Positions 23,849-32,324 of a stretch of 64,000 bases of DNA are shown here, in pieces. How positions within the stretch are numbered: position 1 is the first letter of the stretch; the number at the start of each line of letters is the position of its first letter. The notes under the pieces were generated by a model. The model was not told the DNA's origin. It did not search any database and worked only from the letters and a program-made list of their open reading frames with translations. The translations under genes and the position numbers were made by a program. The DNA lies in contig NZ_CP096889.1 of assembly GCF_004124315.2 (NCBI RefSeq), forward strand, positions 1,285,001-1,349,000. Reading direction: 5' to 3'. The DNA is from Bacillus cabrialesii. Lineage in GTDB: Bacteria; Bacillota; Bacilli; Bacillales; Bacillaceae.

Positions 23849-24353
23849 ATGTTATAACGTAACTCCAATGCATAAAGTCTTTTGATTTATGGTCCAATGT
23901 AAACCCTAATTTCTTCAAAATATGTTGTGAACCTAAATTATCATGTTCACATCTTGCCGTAATGCGATTCACGATGTCTTGGCTTAATGCCCAGTTGATT
24001 AATTTTCGGGCAGCCTCCGCACAATAACCATTGCGGCGATGGCTTTTATTTGTTGCAAAACCGATTTCAATCATGCCGTTTGTGTCTGGATCGCCTAAAA
24101 ATCCGGTTCCTCCAACAATTTCATGATTGTGCTTTTTTAAGATAAGCCATGAATCAAATCCTTTCGTTCCGTTGTTTTCAACTAATTTTTCACGGAAATA
24201 AGGTATGGCTTCAAAAAAATCAGGATCAGGCCATTCGCCATTTGTTTGATAACCCATATCTTGTATAGCCTGGTGATTTCGTTTAGATGCGGCGTCGAGA
24301 AGGGGAATATCAATCGTTCTTAGCAATAAACGATTCGTTTCAAGAAGAACCAT
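23847..24353 (-). CDS. yjdG: GNAT acetyltransferase
   Basis: A 168-residue GNAT-fold acetyltransferase of the RimJ/RimL type. It starts 'LLETNRLLLRTIDIPLLDAA', has the strand 'WLILKKHNHEIVGGTGFLGD', the acetyl-CoA loop 'GFATNKSHRRNGYCAEA' and the final 'NLGSQHILKKLGFTLD'. Full length for the family. It converges on yjdF, which agrees with the B. subtilis order. Substrate unknown. Confidence 0.88.
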   Translation of the reverse strand: MVLLETNRLLLRTIDIPLLDAASKRNHQAIQDMGYQTNGEWPDPDFFEAIPYFREKLVENNGTKGFDSWLILKKHNHEIVGGTGFLGDPDTNGMIEIGFATNKSHRRNGYCAEAARKLINWALSQDIVNRITARCEHDNLGSQHILKKLGFTLDHKSKDFMHWSYVIT

Positions 24354-24503
24354 ATGGCTATCCTCTTTTCTTTTTACTGGAAAATCATAATAACATTATA
24401 CAGAAAATGAGGAAGAACATTTTGTTTGCGAACATAAGGGGAGCAAACTTTCTGCCTCACTGCCTTGAAGACAAGAAATCACCTCATACATTAATCCAAA
24501 ATG

Positions 24504-24553
24504 GGTAGGAAAAACGCTTGTGTCAAAGCAGCATTCCTACCCGTTTTTCTGTT
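24504..24553. terminator. Long-loop hairpin downstream of yjdH
   Basis: GGGTAGGAA pairs with TTCCTACCC across a 32-base loop, with a T-run on the right. It lies 22 bases beyond the yjdH stop and may end yjdH transcription on the minus strand. Confidence 0.5.
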
Positions 24554-24574
24554 TCTGCTAAAAACATTATTTTG

Positions 24575-24979
24575 TTACCTTTTCGCAATCAAATAAAGCG
24601 ATAGGGCTCTTTGGGTTTGAACAGGATTATGAATGATAATGACCCATTGGTTTCTTCTCCTTGGAAAGCTTGCAATTGCATACAATGGAGCGGTATCACG
24701 CGGAGTAAAACCGCCATTTACCACGTTTATATCTCTTCCCTCGAGATAACAAACAAGGTATTCACCGGGATTTATGACCTGTTGGTTCGTCCATGCGTAA
24801 GAATAAAAGCCGTCTCCGAGATCCTCAGAGGCAGATGGCGGGATAAAGCCATCTACATTCAATGTGATTTCTCTTCTTCGCTGTCTTTCTGAAAAGTCTG
24901 GACTTCTTTGCGTGTTAGGAGTATGTGAAAAGTAAGGAATTAACGCAGGACCATAAAAATAATGATACAAAGCAACCAC
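24575..24979 (-). CDS. yjdH: YjdH, uncharacterised protein
   Basis: A 134-residue protein with no signal peptide, rich in Tyr and Pro near the start ('LYHYFYGPALIPYF'). A beta-rich body follows, including 'EITLNVDGFIPPSASEDLGD' and 'LYAIASFPRRRNQWVIIIHN'. It looks like a small beta-sandwich domain. A ggagt-like site precedes the ATG. The name is given from its position between yjdG and yjdI. Function unknown; nothing in the neighbourhood suggests one. Confidence 0.75.
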   Translation of the reverse strand: MVALYHYFYGPALIPYFSHTPNTQRSPDFSERQRRREITLNVDGFIPPSASEDLGDGFYSYAWTNQQVINPGEYLVCYLEGRDINVVNGGFTPRDTAPLYAIASFPRRRNQWVIIIHNPVQTQRALSLYLIAKR

Positions 24980-25164
24980 TCCTTAATTTTACATTCATAC
25001 AAATTGTATGTTGCTGCATTTCGTTCATTCCTTTTTGTTTGTGTTTTGAATTTCTGAGGTTTTTCTCTTTTTGAACATGCAGGTTAGTAGAATATGTCTG
25101 TTTTCGGTGATAGTATTTTATATATTGATGATGTATTTTTAATGATTGATAGCGGGGGAATAGT

Positions 25165-25647
25165 ATGGCGAAAAAAATGGCAAAAACCAATGCGGTTCGA
25201 ATGGTAGAACAGCAGAACATCTCCTATGAGTTGTTAGGTTACGAAACAGAAGGCGGCCAACCGGCAGATGGCATCACCGTTTCTGAAAAAATCGGATATC
25301 CTGTCGAGTATGTATATAAAACTTTGGTGGCAACGGCAGGAGCAAATCGTTATTACGTCTTTGTTGTACCCGTTGCTGAGGAATTAGATGTAAAAAAGGC
25401 GGCCAAAGTAGCAGGAGAAAAGAAAATAGAAATGATTGCAATGAAGAAACTTTTAGAGGTAACTGGATATGTTCGCGGCGGCTGCTCACCAATTGGCATG
25501 AAAAAATGGTTCCCAACCTATATTAATGCAGCCGCTGAAACACTAGATTTTATCATTGTCAGCGCAGGAAAAATCGGCATGCAGCTCAAAATAGCGCCAC
25601 AAGATTTAGCAAAAGCATGCGATGCCTCATTTGCAGAAATTGTATAG
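25165..25647 (+). CDS. yjdI: Cys-tRNA(Pro)/Cys-tRNA(Cys) deacylase, YbaK/EbsC family
   Basis: A 160-residue YbaK-type editing enzyme that hydrolyses Cys-tRNA(Pro) misformed by prolyl-tRNA synthetase. Family motifs are 'TVSEKIGYPVEYVYKTLVAT', 'YVFVVPVAEELDVKKAAKVA' and 'TGYVRGGCSPIGMKKWFPTY', the last including the GxSP substrate loop. ATG with gcggggg upstream. Single gene with its own terminator. Full length. Confidence 0.93.
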   Translation: MAKKMAKTNAVRMVEQQNISYELLGYETEGGQPADGITVSEKIGYPVEYVYKTLVATAGANRYYVFVVPVAEELDVKKAAKVAGEKKIEMIAMKKLLEVTGYVRGGCSPIGMKKWFPTYINAAAETLDFIIVSAGKIGMQLKIAPQDLAKACDASFAEIV

Positions 25648-25683
25648 ATGGCAGGCAATGAGAATATGAATATAGTGTAATCG

Positions 25684-25714
25684 AAGAAGCTTAGTCACAT
25701 AGACTAAGCTTCTT
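25684..25714. terminator. Terminator between yjdI and the DUF4177 gene
   Basis: GAAGCTTAGTC-acata-GACTAAGCTTC followed by TTTGG, with an overlap into the end of the converging gene. Confidence 0.75.
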
Positions 25715-25898
25715 TGGCATCTCGTTCAAATATGATTTCAAAATAAGCAGCTGATCCATACGCATCGATACTGGGAGCAAAAATCTGAACGAATTTCCAG
25801 CCTCTATTCGCATAGTCGTGGATGATTTGCTGGTAGTCTTCTTTAGGCCGTCTTCTCATTGTACTCAGTTCAACTCTAACGAATTCATACTCTTTCAT
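25704..25898 (-). CDS. DUF4177 small protein
   Basis: A 64-residue protein of the DUF4177 type: 'MKEYEFVRVELSTMRRRPKE', then 'DYQQIIHDYANRGWKFVQIF' and 'YFEIIFERDA'. These are compact beta-alpha-beta proteins of unknown role; related bacilli often carry several. ATG 25898 is chosen because gagggatg lies upstream; the longer frame to 25949 has no site. It converges with yjdI. Confidence 0.8.
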   Translation of the reverse strand: MKEYEFVRVELSTMRRRPKEDYQQIIHDYANRGWKFVQIFAPSIDAYGSAAYFEIIFERDAKEA

Positions 25899-26258
25899 CG
25901 TTTCATCCCTCCTATTAAGGTATACGTAAGAGTGAGGGGGATGTTCCAAAAATCTGGTAAAAATTGAACCGTAACAGTTTGTTTATTTCTCCGCCAAACC
26001 AATCATTGCCATATCGAGGCTTGCATAATTGCCGCATAACCCCTCAGGAGTTAGGGGAGCCATTGAACTTACGGATTTTGTTTTCATGATTCGTAAGTTT
26101 TCCGAACCTCGGATTCTGTGAAATGCAGATTTGGTAAGTTCTTAACACTAACCCTGCCTGACTGTCAGGGAATGCCATACCAAATTCCCATTGTTTTTCT
26201 TCATCTTAATAAGCATACAAACCGAACAAAATGATCAAGAAATCAAAAAGGCACTTCA
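25899..26258. other. 360-bp stretch with structured DNA and a short minus-strand frame
   Basis: It holds a hairpin CCCCTAAC-tcc...-like region (ccctcaggagttagggg at 26041-26057). Arms ATTTGGTA/TACCAAAT at 26130-26186 enclose an inner CCCTG...CAGGG stem. A minus-strand frame at 25983-26087 is listed separately. No other gene. Confidence 0.5.
25983..26087 (-). CDS. Possible 34-residue peptide
   Basis: A minus-strand ATG opens a 34-codon frame with the segment 'SSMAPLTPEGLCGNYASLDM' and a terminal AEK. It has one cysteine and no clear signal sequence. The ribosome site is weak (gaggttcggaaa). The DNA overlaps a hairpin, so it may instead be part of a structured RNA. Low confidence. Confidence 0.3.
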   Translation of the reverse strand: MKTKSVSSMAPLTPEGLCGNYASLDMAMIGLAEK

Positions 26259-26588
26259 TCAGCAGTCCAAATGAATCTCTTTCTTATTAAATTTGACTGA
26301 GTAGATGAGTAAAAAAAGTGTGGCCAGAACATATAGAAGAGAGAGGATCATTAACATACTCATAACAGGATAGTGTTTAGCAGAATAGATGAAAAAATCA
26401 AGCTGAGAAATTTGCTTGGGACTGGTGATGGTATCAATTCCATTAAGGTGTTTTGAAATTTTAGCAGTATAGTTCCAATCAAATCGATCTGAAACAAGCT
26501 CGCTTCCTTGATACCAATTGACAGCGGCTAAAAACAGAAAAACCATAAAAGAACATCCAAGCTGCACAATGAAAAGCATGCCTTTCAT
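26259..26588 (-). CDS. yjdJ: DUF4306 membrane protein YjdJ
   Basis: A 109-residue protein with two predicted membrane helices: 'MLFIVQLGCSFMVFLFLAAV' at the N-terminus and 'MSMLMILSLLYVLATLFLLI' near the C-terminus. A polar ~50-residue loop between them starts 'NWYQGSELVSDRFDWNYTAK'. This is the DUF4306 arrangement. ATG 26588 follows a gggggtt site. Length equals that recalled for YjdJ. Function unknown. Confidence 0.82.
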   Translation of the reverse strand: MKGMLFIVQLGCSFMVFLFLAAVNWYQGSELVSDRFDWNYTAKISKHLNGIDTITSPKQISQLDFFIYSAKHYPVMSMLMILSLLYVLATLFLLIYSVKFNKKEIHLDC

Positions 26589-26778
26589 TTTTATAAACCC
26601 CCAAATCATTGAACATAGAAAAAACCAAACAATATATTACCATGATATGGTTATTTGGTGCAATTACTCTTTCTGTTCTTACATGCTAGATAAAGACAAA
26701 GTCTATTTTTTTGTTTGTTTTTGGCTTATAATACCTGATGATGGAAAAAGATTTCGGTTTTATAGACTGGAGATTCAG

Positions 26779-27138
26779 ATGTATTTTTTAGCAATTTTAT
26801 TATTGTACTTTAGTTTACACCCGATAGCAGGCTGGGGGACGTACTGTCTTTTCGTTTATGGATTTATTTTTTCATGTATTGGTTTTAAGAAAAAAGTGCA
26901 TTTTCCGATTCACTTATTAAGGATACTATTTATTTTTTTCATGCCAGTATGTAATGTTCTGCTGTTTTTATTTTCATTAGGAGAGAGTACAGCAGCAGAC
27001 GGTTCAAGCTATCCGCCGCTTAGTTTATCGCAAAAGATCTGTTTTTTCTCGGAAGCAGTTTTCATCTGTTCGCCTGAGCTTTACAGATGGCTTAATAAAA
27101 AAACTGGGATTTCAATTAATCAAAACACCCAACGCTGA
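26779..27138 (+). CDS. Hypothetical multi-pass membrane protein
   Basis: A 119-residue hydrophobic protein with three or four membrane segments ('MYFLAILLLYFSLHPIAGWG', 'YCLFVYGFIFSCIGF', 'LLRILFIFFMPVCNVLLFLF') and a polar tail. ATG 26779 is selected because tggag lies 7 bases upstream. The frame continues upstream to 26518 but overlaps yjdJ in antisense and has no better site. No family recognised. No terminator directly follows. Confidence 0.6.
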   Translation: MYFLAILLLYFSLHPIAGWGTYCLFVYGFIFSCIGFKKKVHFPIHLLRILFIFFMPVCNVLLFLFSLGESTAADGSSYPPLSLSQKICFFSEAVFICSPELYRWLNKKTGISINQNTQR

Positions 27139-27221
27139 GGACACGGTTTGTATCAGGCTGGACTGTCCCTCATCATTTATTTTGTATTTCAGTAATCATT
27201 TCAAGAAAGCGATGGTATTTC

Positions 27222-27416
27222 ATGAACAAAGAAACGCTAAAAAACATACTCATGATTTTTACAATATGCGCAAGCCTTCGAGAAACCGATGGTATGCGTA
27301 TTGCTGATAGCTGGATTTTGAGTGAGATCGTCCGATTTTTGATTTGTATGGCTGTGTTTTTTGCCGTGACATGTCTATTAGAGGCTGTTTTACCAAACAA
27401 AAAAGGGTCACATTAA
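27222..27416 (+). CDS. Hypothetical 64-aa protein with one membrane helix
   Basis: A short protein with an amphipathic N-terminal half and a C-terminal hydrophobic helix 'FLICMAVFFAVTCLLEAVL' ending in a basic NKKGSH tail. The ribosome site is weak (aagaaagcgatgg). A shared terminator with ctaO follows, which supports a real transcript. No homologue recognised. Confidence 0.5.
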   Translation: MNKETLKNILMIFTICASLRETDGMRIADSWILSEIVRFLICMAVFFAVTCLLEAVLPNKKGSH

Positions 27417-27434
27417 TGTGTGACTCTTTTTGCA
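27402..27434. terminator. Terminator between the small membrane gene and ctaO
   Basis: AAAAGGGTCACA-ttaa-TGTGTGACTCTTTTTG, usable in both directions. Confidence 0.75.
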
Positions 27435-28397
27435 TCATCTGATCAAAAACATGACAAATGAATCAATCATCATGATCAAAAACAGCAAGCAAAAATAAAT
27501 GAGCGAGTAGACAAACATATCCTTTGCCCACTTCACGTCATCGTCTGTTTTGAATCCCTGGATGCTTTTTTTGATCCATATGCCTCCGAGGACCAAGGCA
27601 GCTAAGAAATAAAATGGGCTCAGATGGCCGGTGCCGAGAGAAAAAGGCAATAATAGCGTGACCGGCACCAAAACTGCAATATATCGGATCATTTTTACTT
27701 TCGTTATATGATTTCCTTTTACAACAGGCAAGAGCGGAACACCCGCCGCCCGATATTCCTCTTTGCGCCTGATTCCAATCGCCCAAAAATGCGGGGGCTG
27801 CCACAGAAACATAACCGCATACAACAGCACTGCCACCATACTGATTTCTCCAGATACGGCACAGTACCCCATCAACGGCGGCGCGGCTCCAGGAAAGCTC
27901 CCGGCAAATGTGCTCCACACAGAGGTTCGTTTCACCCATACTGTATAGATAATCGCGTACAAAATAAAGGCGGCCAGTCCGAGAAGGGCAGTTAATGGAT
28001 TGAGGGAATACAGCATTGCAAGACCAGCGATCCCTAAAACGGAACCGTACGTTACAATCATGGCTGGCGACATTTTCCCAGTGACTGAGGCCCTGCTGCG
28101 GGTGCGTGCCATTTTTGCGTCCATATGCCGATCAAAAAAGTTGTTATAAACAGTGCCGGAAGCCATGACAAATGCGGTTCCAAGCATTGCTGTCACCATC
28201 GTCATCAAAAAGGCCATCCCTGATAATGGTTTATCTGCGCTTGCAAACGCGATCCAAAATCCGCCGAAGGCTGCTATTGAGTTTGATATGATAATGCCGG
28301 GTTTTGCAAGTTTAATAAAATCGTAAACTGTTACCCGGTTCGAAGCTTTTATGTATTTTGTTTCAGATATGGCTGCGGAATCTCTTGCATTCTCCAA
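27435..28397 (-). CDS. ctaO: Protoheme IX farnesyltransferase (heme O synthase)
   Basis: A 320-residue UbiA-family prenyltransferase that adds farnesyl to heme B, giving heme O for haem-copper oxidases, in the membrane. Signature parts are 'GTVYNNFFDRHMDAKMARTR' (the first N/DxxxD prenyl-diphosphate site), 'GYCAVSGEISM' and 'FLWQPPHFWAIGIRRKEEYR'. About eight membrane helices. The TTG at 28397 is used because gggggagg stands 10 bases before it; an ATG at 28424 lacks a site. This is the second heme O synthase of the species, apart from ctaB in the cta operon. Confidence 0.93.
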   Translation of the reverse strand: MENARDSAAISETKYIKASNRVTVYDFIKLAKPGIIISNSIAAFGGFWIAFASADKPLSGMAFLMTMVTAMLGTAFVMASGTVYNNFFDRHMDAKMARTRSRASVTGKMSPAMIVTYGSVLGIAGLAMLYSLNPLTALLGLAAFILYAIIYTVWVKRTSVWSTFAGSFPGAAPPLMGYCAVSGEISMVAVLLYAVMFLWQPPHFWAIGIRRKEEYRAAGVPLLPVVKGNHITKVKMIRYIAVLVPVTLLLPFSLGTGHLSPFYFLAALVLGGIWIKKSIQGFKTDDDVKWAKDMFVYSLIYFCLLFLIMMIDSFVMFLIR

Positions 28398-28503
28398 AAA
28401 TAGACGCCTCCCCCAAAACTCCATGCTGCTGTTATCGTAACAAGAGGGCTATGGAATCACAATTATTTCCTATATTTGTCATGGTATTGTCATTTTTAAA
28501 ACA

Positions 28504-28537
28504 AAAAAATGGGGAGCTGGACTGCCCCCATTTTGGT
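28504..28537 (-). terminator. Terminator of the Tyr/Pro/Gly-rich gene
   Basis: On the minus strand AAAATGGGGG...CCCCATTTTTTT forms a stem with an ideal T-run, just beyond the stop at 28553. Confidence 0.8.
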
Positions 28538-28552
28538 AAAAGGCGCTTAATA

Positions 28553-28798
28553 TCAGTAGCCGCCGCCGTATCCTCCACCATATCCTCCGCCATATCCTCC
28601 GCCGTAACCATACCAAGGGTAGTAAGGCGGGCGTGGGCGCGGGTAATAGTAAGGCGGACGCGGATAAAACGGATAGAACGGTCTTGGGTAATAATAAGGC
28701 GGATAAAATGGCGGTCTCGGACGCGGATAATAATAAGGCTGTCTTTCATCATAAGGTGTAATTTGTTCAAATGTCTGTTCATTTAAAGGAAAATCCAA
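28553..28798 (-). CDS. Tyr/Pro/Gly-rich repetitive small protein
   Basis: An 81-residue low-complexity protein. After an 18-residue lead (starts MDFPLNEQTFEQITPYDER) come repeats of PYYYPRPRPP/FYPPYYYPRP type and then five GGGY units. Such sequences are typical of small spore-coat or inner-surface proteins in bacilli, but no specific family is assigned. The start is a TTG with gggagg 9 bases before it; a longer frame to 28918 has no site. Internal repeats make length variation between strains likely. Confidence 0.75.
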   Translation of the reverse strand: MDFPLNEQTFEQITPYDERQPYYYPRPRPPFYPPYYYPRPFYPFYPRPPYYYPRPRPPYYPWYGYGGGYGGGYGGGYGGGY

Positions 28799-29048
28799 GA
28801 GGAAAACCTCCCTAGTTTTTTTATTCTTTTTACCATATTCTTGATGTGGGAGTTGGGTGTATGTACATTCGTAAATTCGGATTTTTTTATGATGAAATCC
28901 CTGAAAAAGGATTGACAAGAACTTCTAAATCTCATAGTATTACAAATGTGAAATAAATGTTACTCTAACGTTACAAAAGTATTTCAAATAGATGCAGTTC
29001 TCATTGATGAAGGATAAATCGAAACGGTTATGAAAGAAGGAATTTGGG

Positions 29049-30449
29049 TTGTTCGTAAAAAGAATCAAATGGTTTCATATATTAATTGCAGTTGTATGTG
29101 TGGCAGGCCTTATCGGCTTTTTCCATAATTCATTAAAAAAAGAAACGGTCATGAATAAAGTGAAAACGGATTCTCAGTATGGGAATGTGGAGATCGCAAC
29201 GCTTGTGAATGACGGGAAAACGTTCAATTACGCGGTCAACTATCCCGTTTTTAAAAATAAAAAAATGGATGCGGCATTAAAAAGTTTCGCAGAGAAAGAG
29301 GTTCGCCAATTTCAGAAGGAAACCAAAGACGCAGATCAAGAGCATACGACAAAGCGCAACGAATTAAATGTCGATTATAAAATTGTCCATTATGCCAAAC
29401 AGACAGTAGCGATTGTATTTCATGAATATAAATATTTCGGCGGTGCAAATGGACAAAACGTGACAAAGACGTTTAACTATGATTTTAGTAAGCAAGCTTT
29501 TCTTTCAATTGATGATATTTTCAAAGAGGACGCTGACTATTTACATAAGCTTTCCCTAATCGCTTATCATGAGCTGAAAAAAGATAAAGCCATTGCTGCG
29601 GACGATGCGCTGTTAAAGGAAGGAACGGCACCGAAAAAAGATAATTTCAGCCGCTTTGCCATCAAGGAAGATTATATCGAATTTTATTTTGATACATATC
29701 AGGTCGCAGCAGGCAATCTTGGAGAGCAATCGATTGCCATTAAGAAAAGCCTTTTGAAAGATATCGTGAAAGAGCAATATATGGATAAAGCAAAAAACAA
29801 AAATAAAATCAAAGAACAAAAGCCGAAGCATGAAGTGATTTCATTGCCCAAAGAGGAAACAATTGACCCTAATCAAAAAGTCATTGCGCTGACTTTCGAT
29901 GACGGCCCGAATCCTGCGACAACAAATCAGATTCTGGACTCCTTGAAGAAATATAAAGGGCATGCCACTTTTTTTGTTTTGGGGAGCAGGGTGCAATATT
30001 ATCCGGAAACGCTTAAAAGAATGCTGAAAGAAGGAAATGAAGTGGGGAACCATTCGTGGAGCCATCCGCTTCTCACAAGGCTTTCGGTGAAAGAAGCGTT
30101 AAAACAGATCAATGACACGCAAGACATTATTGAAAAAATAAGCGGATACCGCCCGACGCTTGTAAGACCCCCATACGGCGGCATTAATGATGAGCTGCGG
30201 AGTCAATTGAAAATGGATGTCGCGTTATGGGATGTGGATCCGGAAGATTGGAAAGACCGTAACAAGAAAACAATCGTTGACCGTGTCATGAGTCAGGCGG
30301 GAGATGGAAGAACCATTTTGATTCACGACATTTACCGAACCTCTGCCGATGCGGCCGATGAAATTATAAAAAAGCTCACCGATGAAGGCTATCAATTGGT
30401 GACGGTGTCTCAGCTTGAAGAGGTTAAAAAACAAAGAGAAGCGAATTAA
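29049..30449 (+). CDS. pdaC: Peptidoglycan N-acetylmuramic acid deacetylase PdaC
   Basis: A 466-residue membrane-anchored exoenzyme. 'HILIAVVCVAGLIGFFHNSL' forms an N-terminal signal anchor. A DUF4163/DUF3298-type region covers residues about 45-250. The NodB deacetylase domain follows from about 275: 'IALTFDDGPNPATT' (catalytic Asp), 'NHSWSHPLLTRL' (zinc His pair), 'RPPYGGINDEL' and 'ILIHDIYRTSADA'. PdaC (YjeA) removes acetyl groups from muramic acid in peptidoglycan and affects lysozyme sensitivity. The start is a TTG. The gene has its own promoter region and terminator. Confidence 0.95.
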   Translation: MFVKRIKWFHILIAVVCVAGLIGFFHNSLKKETVMNKVKTDSQYGNVEIATLVNDGKTFNYAVNYPVFKNKKMDAALKSFAEKEVRQFQKETKDADQEHTTKRNELNVDYKIVHYAKQTVAIVFHEYKYFGGANGQNVTKTFNYDFSKQAFLSIDDIFKEDADYLHKLSLIAYHELKKDKAIAADDALLKEGTAPKKDNFSRFAIKEDYIEFYFDTYQVAAGNLGEQSIAIKKSLLKDIVKEQYMDKAKNKNKIKEQKPKHEVISLPKEETIDPNQKVIALTFDDGPNPATTNQILDSLKKYKGHATFFVLGSRVQYYPETLKRMLKEGNEVGNHSWSHPLLTRLSVKEALKQINDTQDIIEKISGYRPTLVRPPYGGINDELRSQLKMDVALWDVDPEDWKDRNKKTIVDRVMSQAGDGRTILIHDIYRTSADAADEIIKKLTDEGYQLVTVSQLEEVKKQREAN

Positions 30450-30453
30450 TACG

Positions 30454-30502
30454 AAAAGGCTGCCGCGGATATTGCCCGTTTGGACAGCCTTTTTTCTTTT
30501 TA
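30454..30502. terminator. Terminator between pdaC and yjfA
   Basis: AAAAGGCTGCC...GGACAGCCTTTTTTC: a long-loop stem ending in a strong T-run, between converging genes. Confidence 0.75.
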
Positions 30503-30973
30503 ATAAGAGCCTGTGGTGGCCCAAACATTCAGGTTGGGTCCTGAATACTTGCCGAAAGCGTAAGAAGTCCTTGGATCTAAATCATATACCATCGGTGTAT
30601 AACAAGATTTTTGTCCGGCCACGGCTTTTCCGTTGCCGCCTGCAGAATCACAGTTATATCTCTTTCCGTCTGTGTTCCGGGTGATTTCCGCATTTGCTTC
30701 AAAGCCTGTCGTCAATGTGTTATTCATCGTGATTTTTGCCCAAGCCGTTTTGCATGTACTGCTGAATTTAAGCTCGACCACTCCGATGACTTGATTGCTG
30801 GCATTCACTAAGTTTGAGGATTTTTTTGTGGAGCCGCTGGATGCGCAATCATTGTAATAAGGGCTTTTTCCATCGTAGGCATGGGTTTCCGCATTGGCGG
30901 GCGCGCCTTTGGCGGCAAAAACAAATAGTACCGCGAATAACACCAATGAAGCCTTCGTAAACAGTCTTTTCAT
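30500..30973 (-). CDS. yjfA: Secreted DUF2690 protein YjfA
   Basis: A 157-residue exported protein. 'LVLFAVLFVFAAKGAPANAE' is a cleavable signal peptide with an ANA-type site. The mature part holds four cysteines ('YYNDCASSGSTKK', 'SSTCKTAWAKI', 'KRYNCDSA', 'GQKSCYTPMVYD') placed as in the DUF2690 family, probably making two disulfides. ATG preceded by aaaggagg. Function unknown. It converges with pdaC. Confidence 0.9.
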   Translation of the reverse strand: MKRLFTKASLVLFAVLFVFAAKGAPANAETHAYDGKSPYYNDCASSGSTKKSSNLVNASNQVIGVVELKFSSTCKTAWAKITMNNTLTTGFEANAEITRNTDGKRYNCDSAGGNGKAVAGQKSCYTPMVYDLDPRTSYAFGKYSGPNLNVWATTGSY

Positions 30974-31101
30974 GTTCTTTATGACCTCCTTTATATGGCA
31001 AACAATACATCATACGGAGGAACAAGCGAAACATGCATGCTTTTTTGTGAACAATAAAGGCAGCCGGGAGGATGGAGTTCTGGCCGCCTTTGGTTTAGAG
31101 A

Positions 31102-31269
31102 TTAAGCTTTTACATCAATGGTTTGTCCGAGCGTCGGATGCTGAATCATCTTTAAGGTTTGATCTGCATTTTGCTGGGCGGTGTCCAGCATTTTTTTCGT
31201 TAAAGCGATATCAACATTTTGGGCAAGGGATGCTTGATGCATCGCAACTGATAAAGCGGGAATATCCAT
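31102..31269 (-). CDS. yjfB: YjfB family small protein
   Basis: A 55-residue helical protein that starts MDIPALSVAMHQASLAQNVD and ends 'MIQHPTLGQTIDVKA'. This is the YjfB family, whose members occur beside motility or surface genes in various Firmicutes. A perfect ggaggtgg site lies upstream. It is too short for usual ORF cut-offs. Function unknown. Confidence 0.88.
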   Translation of the reverse strand: MDIPALSVAMHQASLAQNVDIALTKKMLDTAQQNADQTLKMIQHPTLGQTIDVKA

Positions 31270-31395
31270 CGTTCCACCTCCTATGCCTTTCCTATCGGCG
31301 GCTTTGAATCATTTTACAGTGAAAAATGGCTTAATTTTCTCTGTTGACCCTCACGCTGCGGCATACCGTATATTTTTGGCAAGGGGGGAATCAGG

Positions 31396-32295
31396 ATGAA
31401 TCTTGTAATGGAAAAGACCTTTGAGCAATACGAAAAGCTGTTTTCAATGGAAGAACAGAAAAGAGAGGATGAATTTCGGTATACGATGATGAAGCCGTTT
31501 GAAAACATGTGGAACGCCATCCAAGTTCCGCTGAAAGCAAAGGAGCCAAACGGCTATGATGTGGTGATGGCTGTGAAAATGCTTGGTTATTTGGATGTCT
31601 TTGATGCTGAAACCGGGCTGAAAGCACTGCGAATATTAAAGAAATCACATGCTGCAGAGACGGCTGCATCTGCGCTTTGGCAGTGTATGCGTTTTGCTGA
31701 GCGCAAACAGCTGCGGGTAAATGCCGACGAGATCAAATTCGGCCTTTACATCGCTGATCCAAAAAAGCTTCAGCTGCAAAAAGGGTACTGCGGGTTTGGC
31801 GGGATACCCGGTTTTATTCATGTCTGGATTGATCCGAACCGTTATAACTTGTCGAGGCTTCCCTCTATTATTGCTCATGAGTTTCATCATAATCTGCGGT
31901 TTTCGTATGCTGACTTCCATTATGGCTCTGTGAGTGTCGGGGATTATCTTGTGATTGAAGGGTTGGCTGAGTCATTTGCCAAAGAGCTGTTCGGCGAGGA
32001 GCGATTGGGTCCTTGGGTAACACGTTTTGATCAAGAAGATTTGCAGTATTCCATTGAAGTTATCCGTGAGGTGCTGGATGTGAAAGGCTTCTCGGAAGTG
32101 AGCCGTTACATGTTTGGTGATCAAATTGCCAAAGAACAAGGCTTTGAGCCTGCAGGATTATCGGCTTTTGCGGGTTATGCGGTAGGATATCATGCCGTTC
32201 AGTCATTTATGGATAAACATCAGGTCACGATAAACGAAGCCACGCTCTTGGATGCGGAGACCATTCTTTCTCAGTGCGGGCTGTTTTCCAAATGA
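31396..32295 (+). CDS. yjfC: DUF2268 predicted zinc protease
   Basis: A 299-residue protein with the zinc-protease signature 'IIAHEFHHNLRFSYADFH' (HExxH) near residue 158 and a downstream 'VIEGLAESFAKELFGEERLG' helix that supplies the third ligand (Glu) in DUF2268 proteins. The N-terminal half is helical. No signal peptide, so cytosolic. The start is placed by an aaggggggaa site. Substrate unknown. Confidence 0.85.
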   Translation: MNLVMEKTFEQYEKLFSMEEQKREDEFRYTMMKPFENMWNAIQVPLKAKEPNGYDVVMAVKMLGYLDVFDAETGLKALRILKKSHAAETAASALWQCMRFAERKQLRVNADEIKFGLYIADPKKLQLQKGYCGFGGIPGFIHVWIDPNRYNLSRLPSIIAHEFHHNLRFSYADFHYGSVSVGDYLVIEGLAESFAKELFGEERLGPWVTRFDQEDLQYSIEVIREVLDVKGFSEVSRYMFGDQIAKEQGFEPAGLSAFAGYAVGYHAVQSFMDKHQVTINEATLLDAETILSQCGLFSK

Positions 32296-32296
32296 A

Positions 32297-32324
32297 AAAA
32301 AGCGTCACATATTGAGGCGCTTTT
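32297..32324. terminator. Terminator between yjfC and yjgA
   Basis: AAAAAAAGCGTC-acatatt-GAGGCGCTTTTTG; overlaps the end of yjgA and serves both converging genes. Confidence 0.65.

Noticed and set aside
26518..26778. N-terminal extension of the membrane protein at 26779
   Set aside because: It overlaps yjdJ in antisense and lacks a ribosome site; ATG 26779 has one.
28432..28782. Antisense and alternate frames across the Tyr/Pro/Gly-rich gene
   Set aside because: Repetitive DNA keeps several frames open; only the TTG frame at 28798 has a good ribosome site and terminator.
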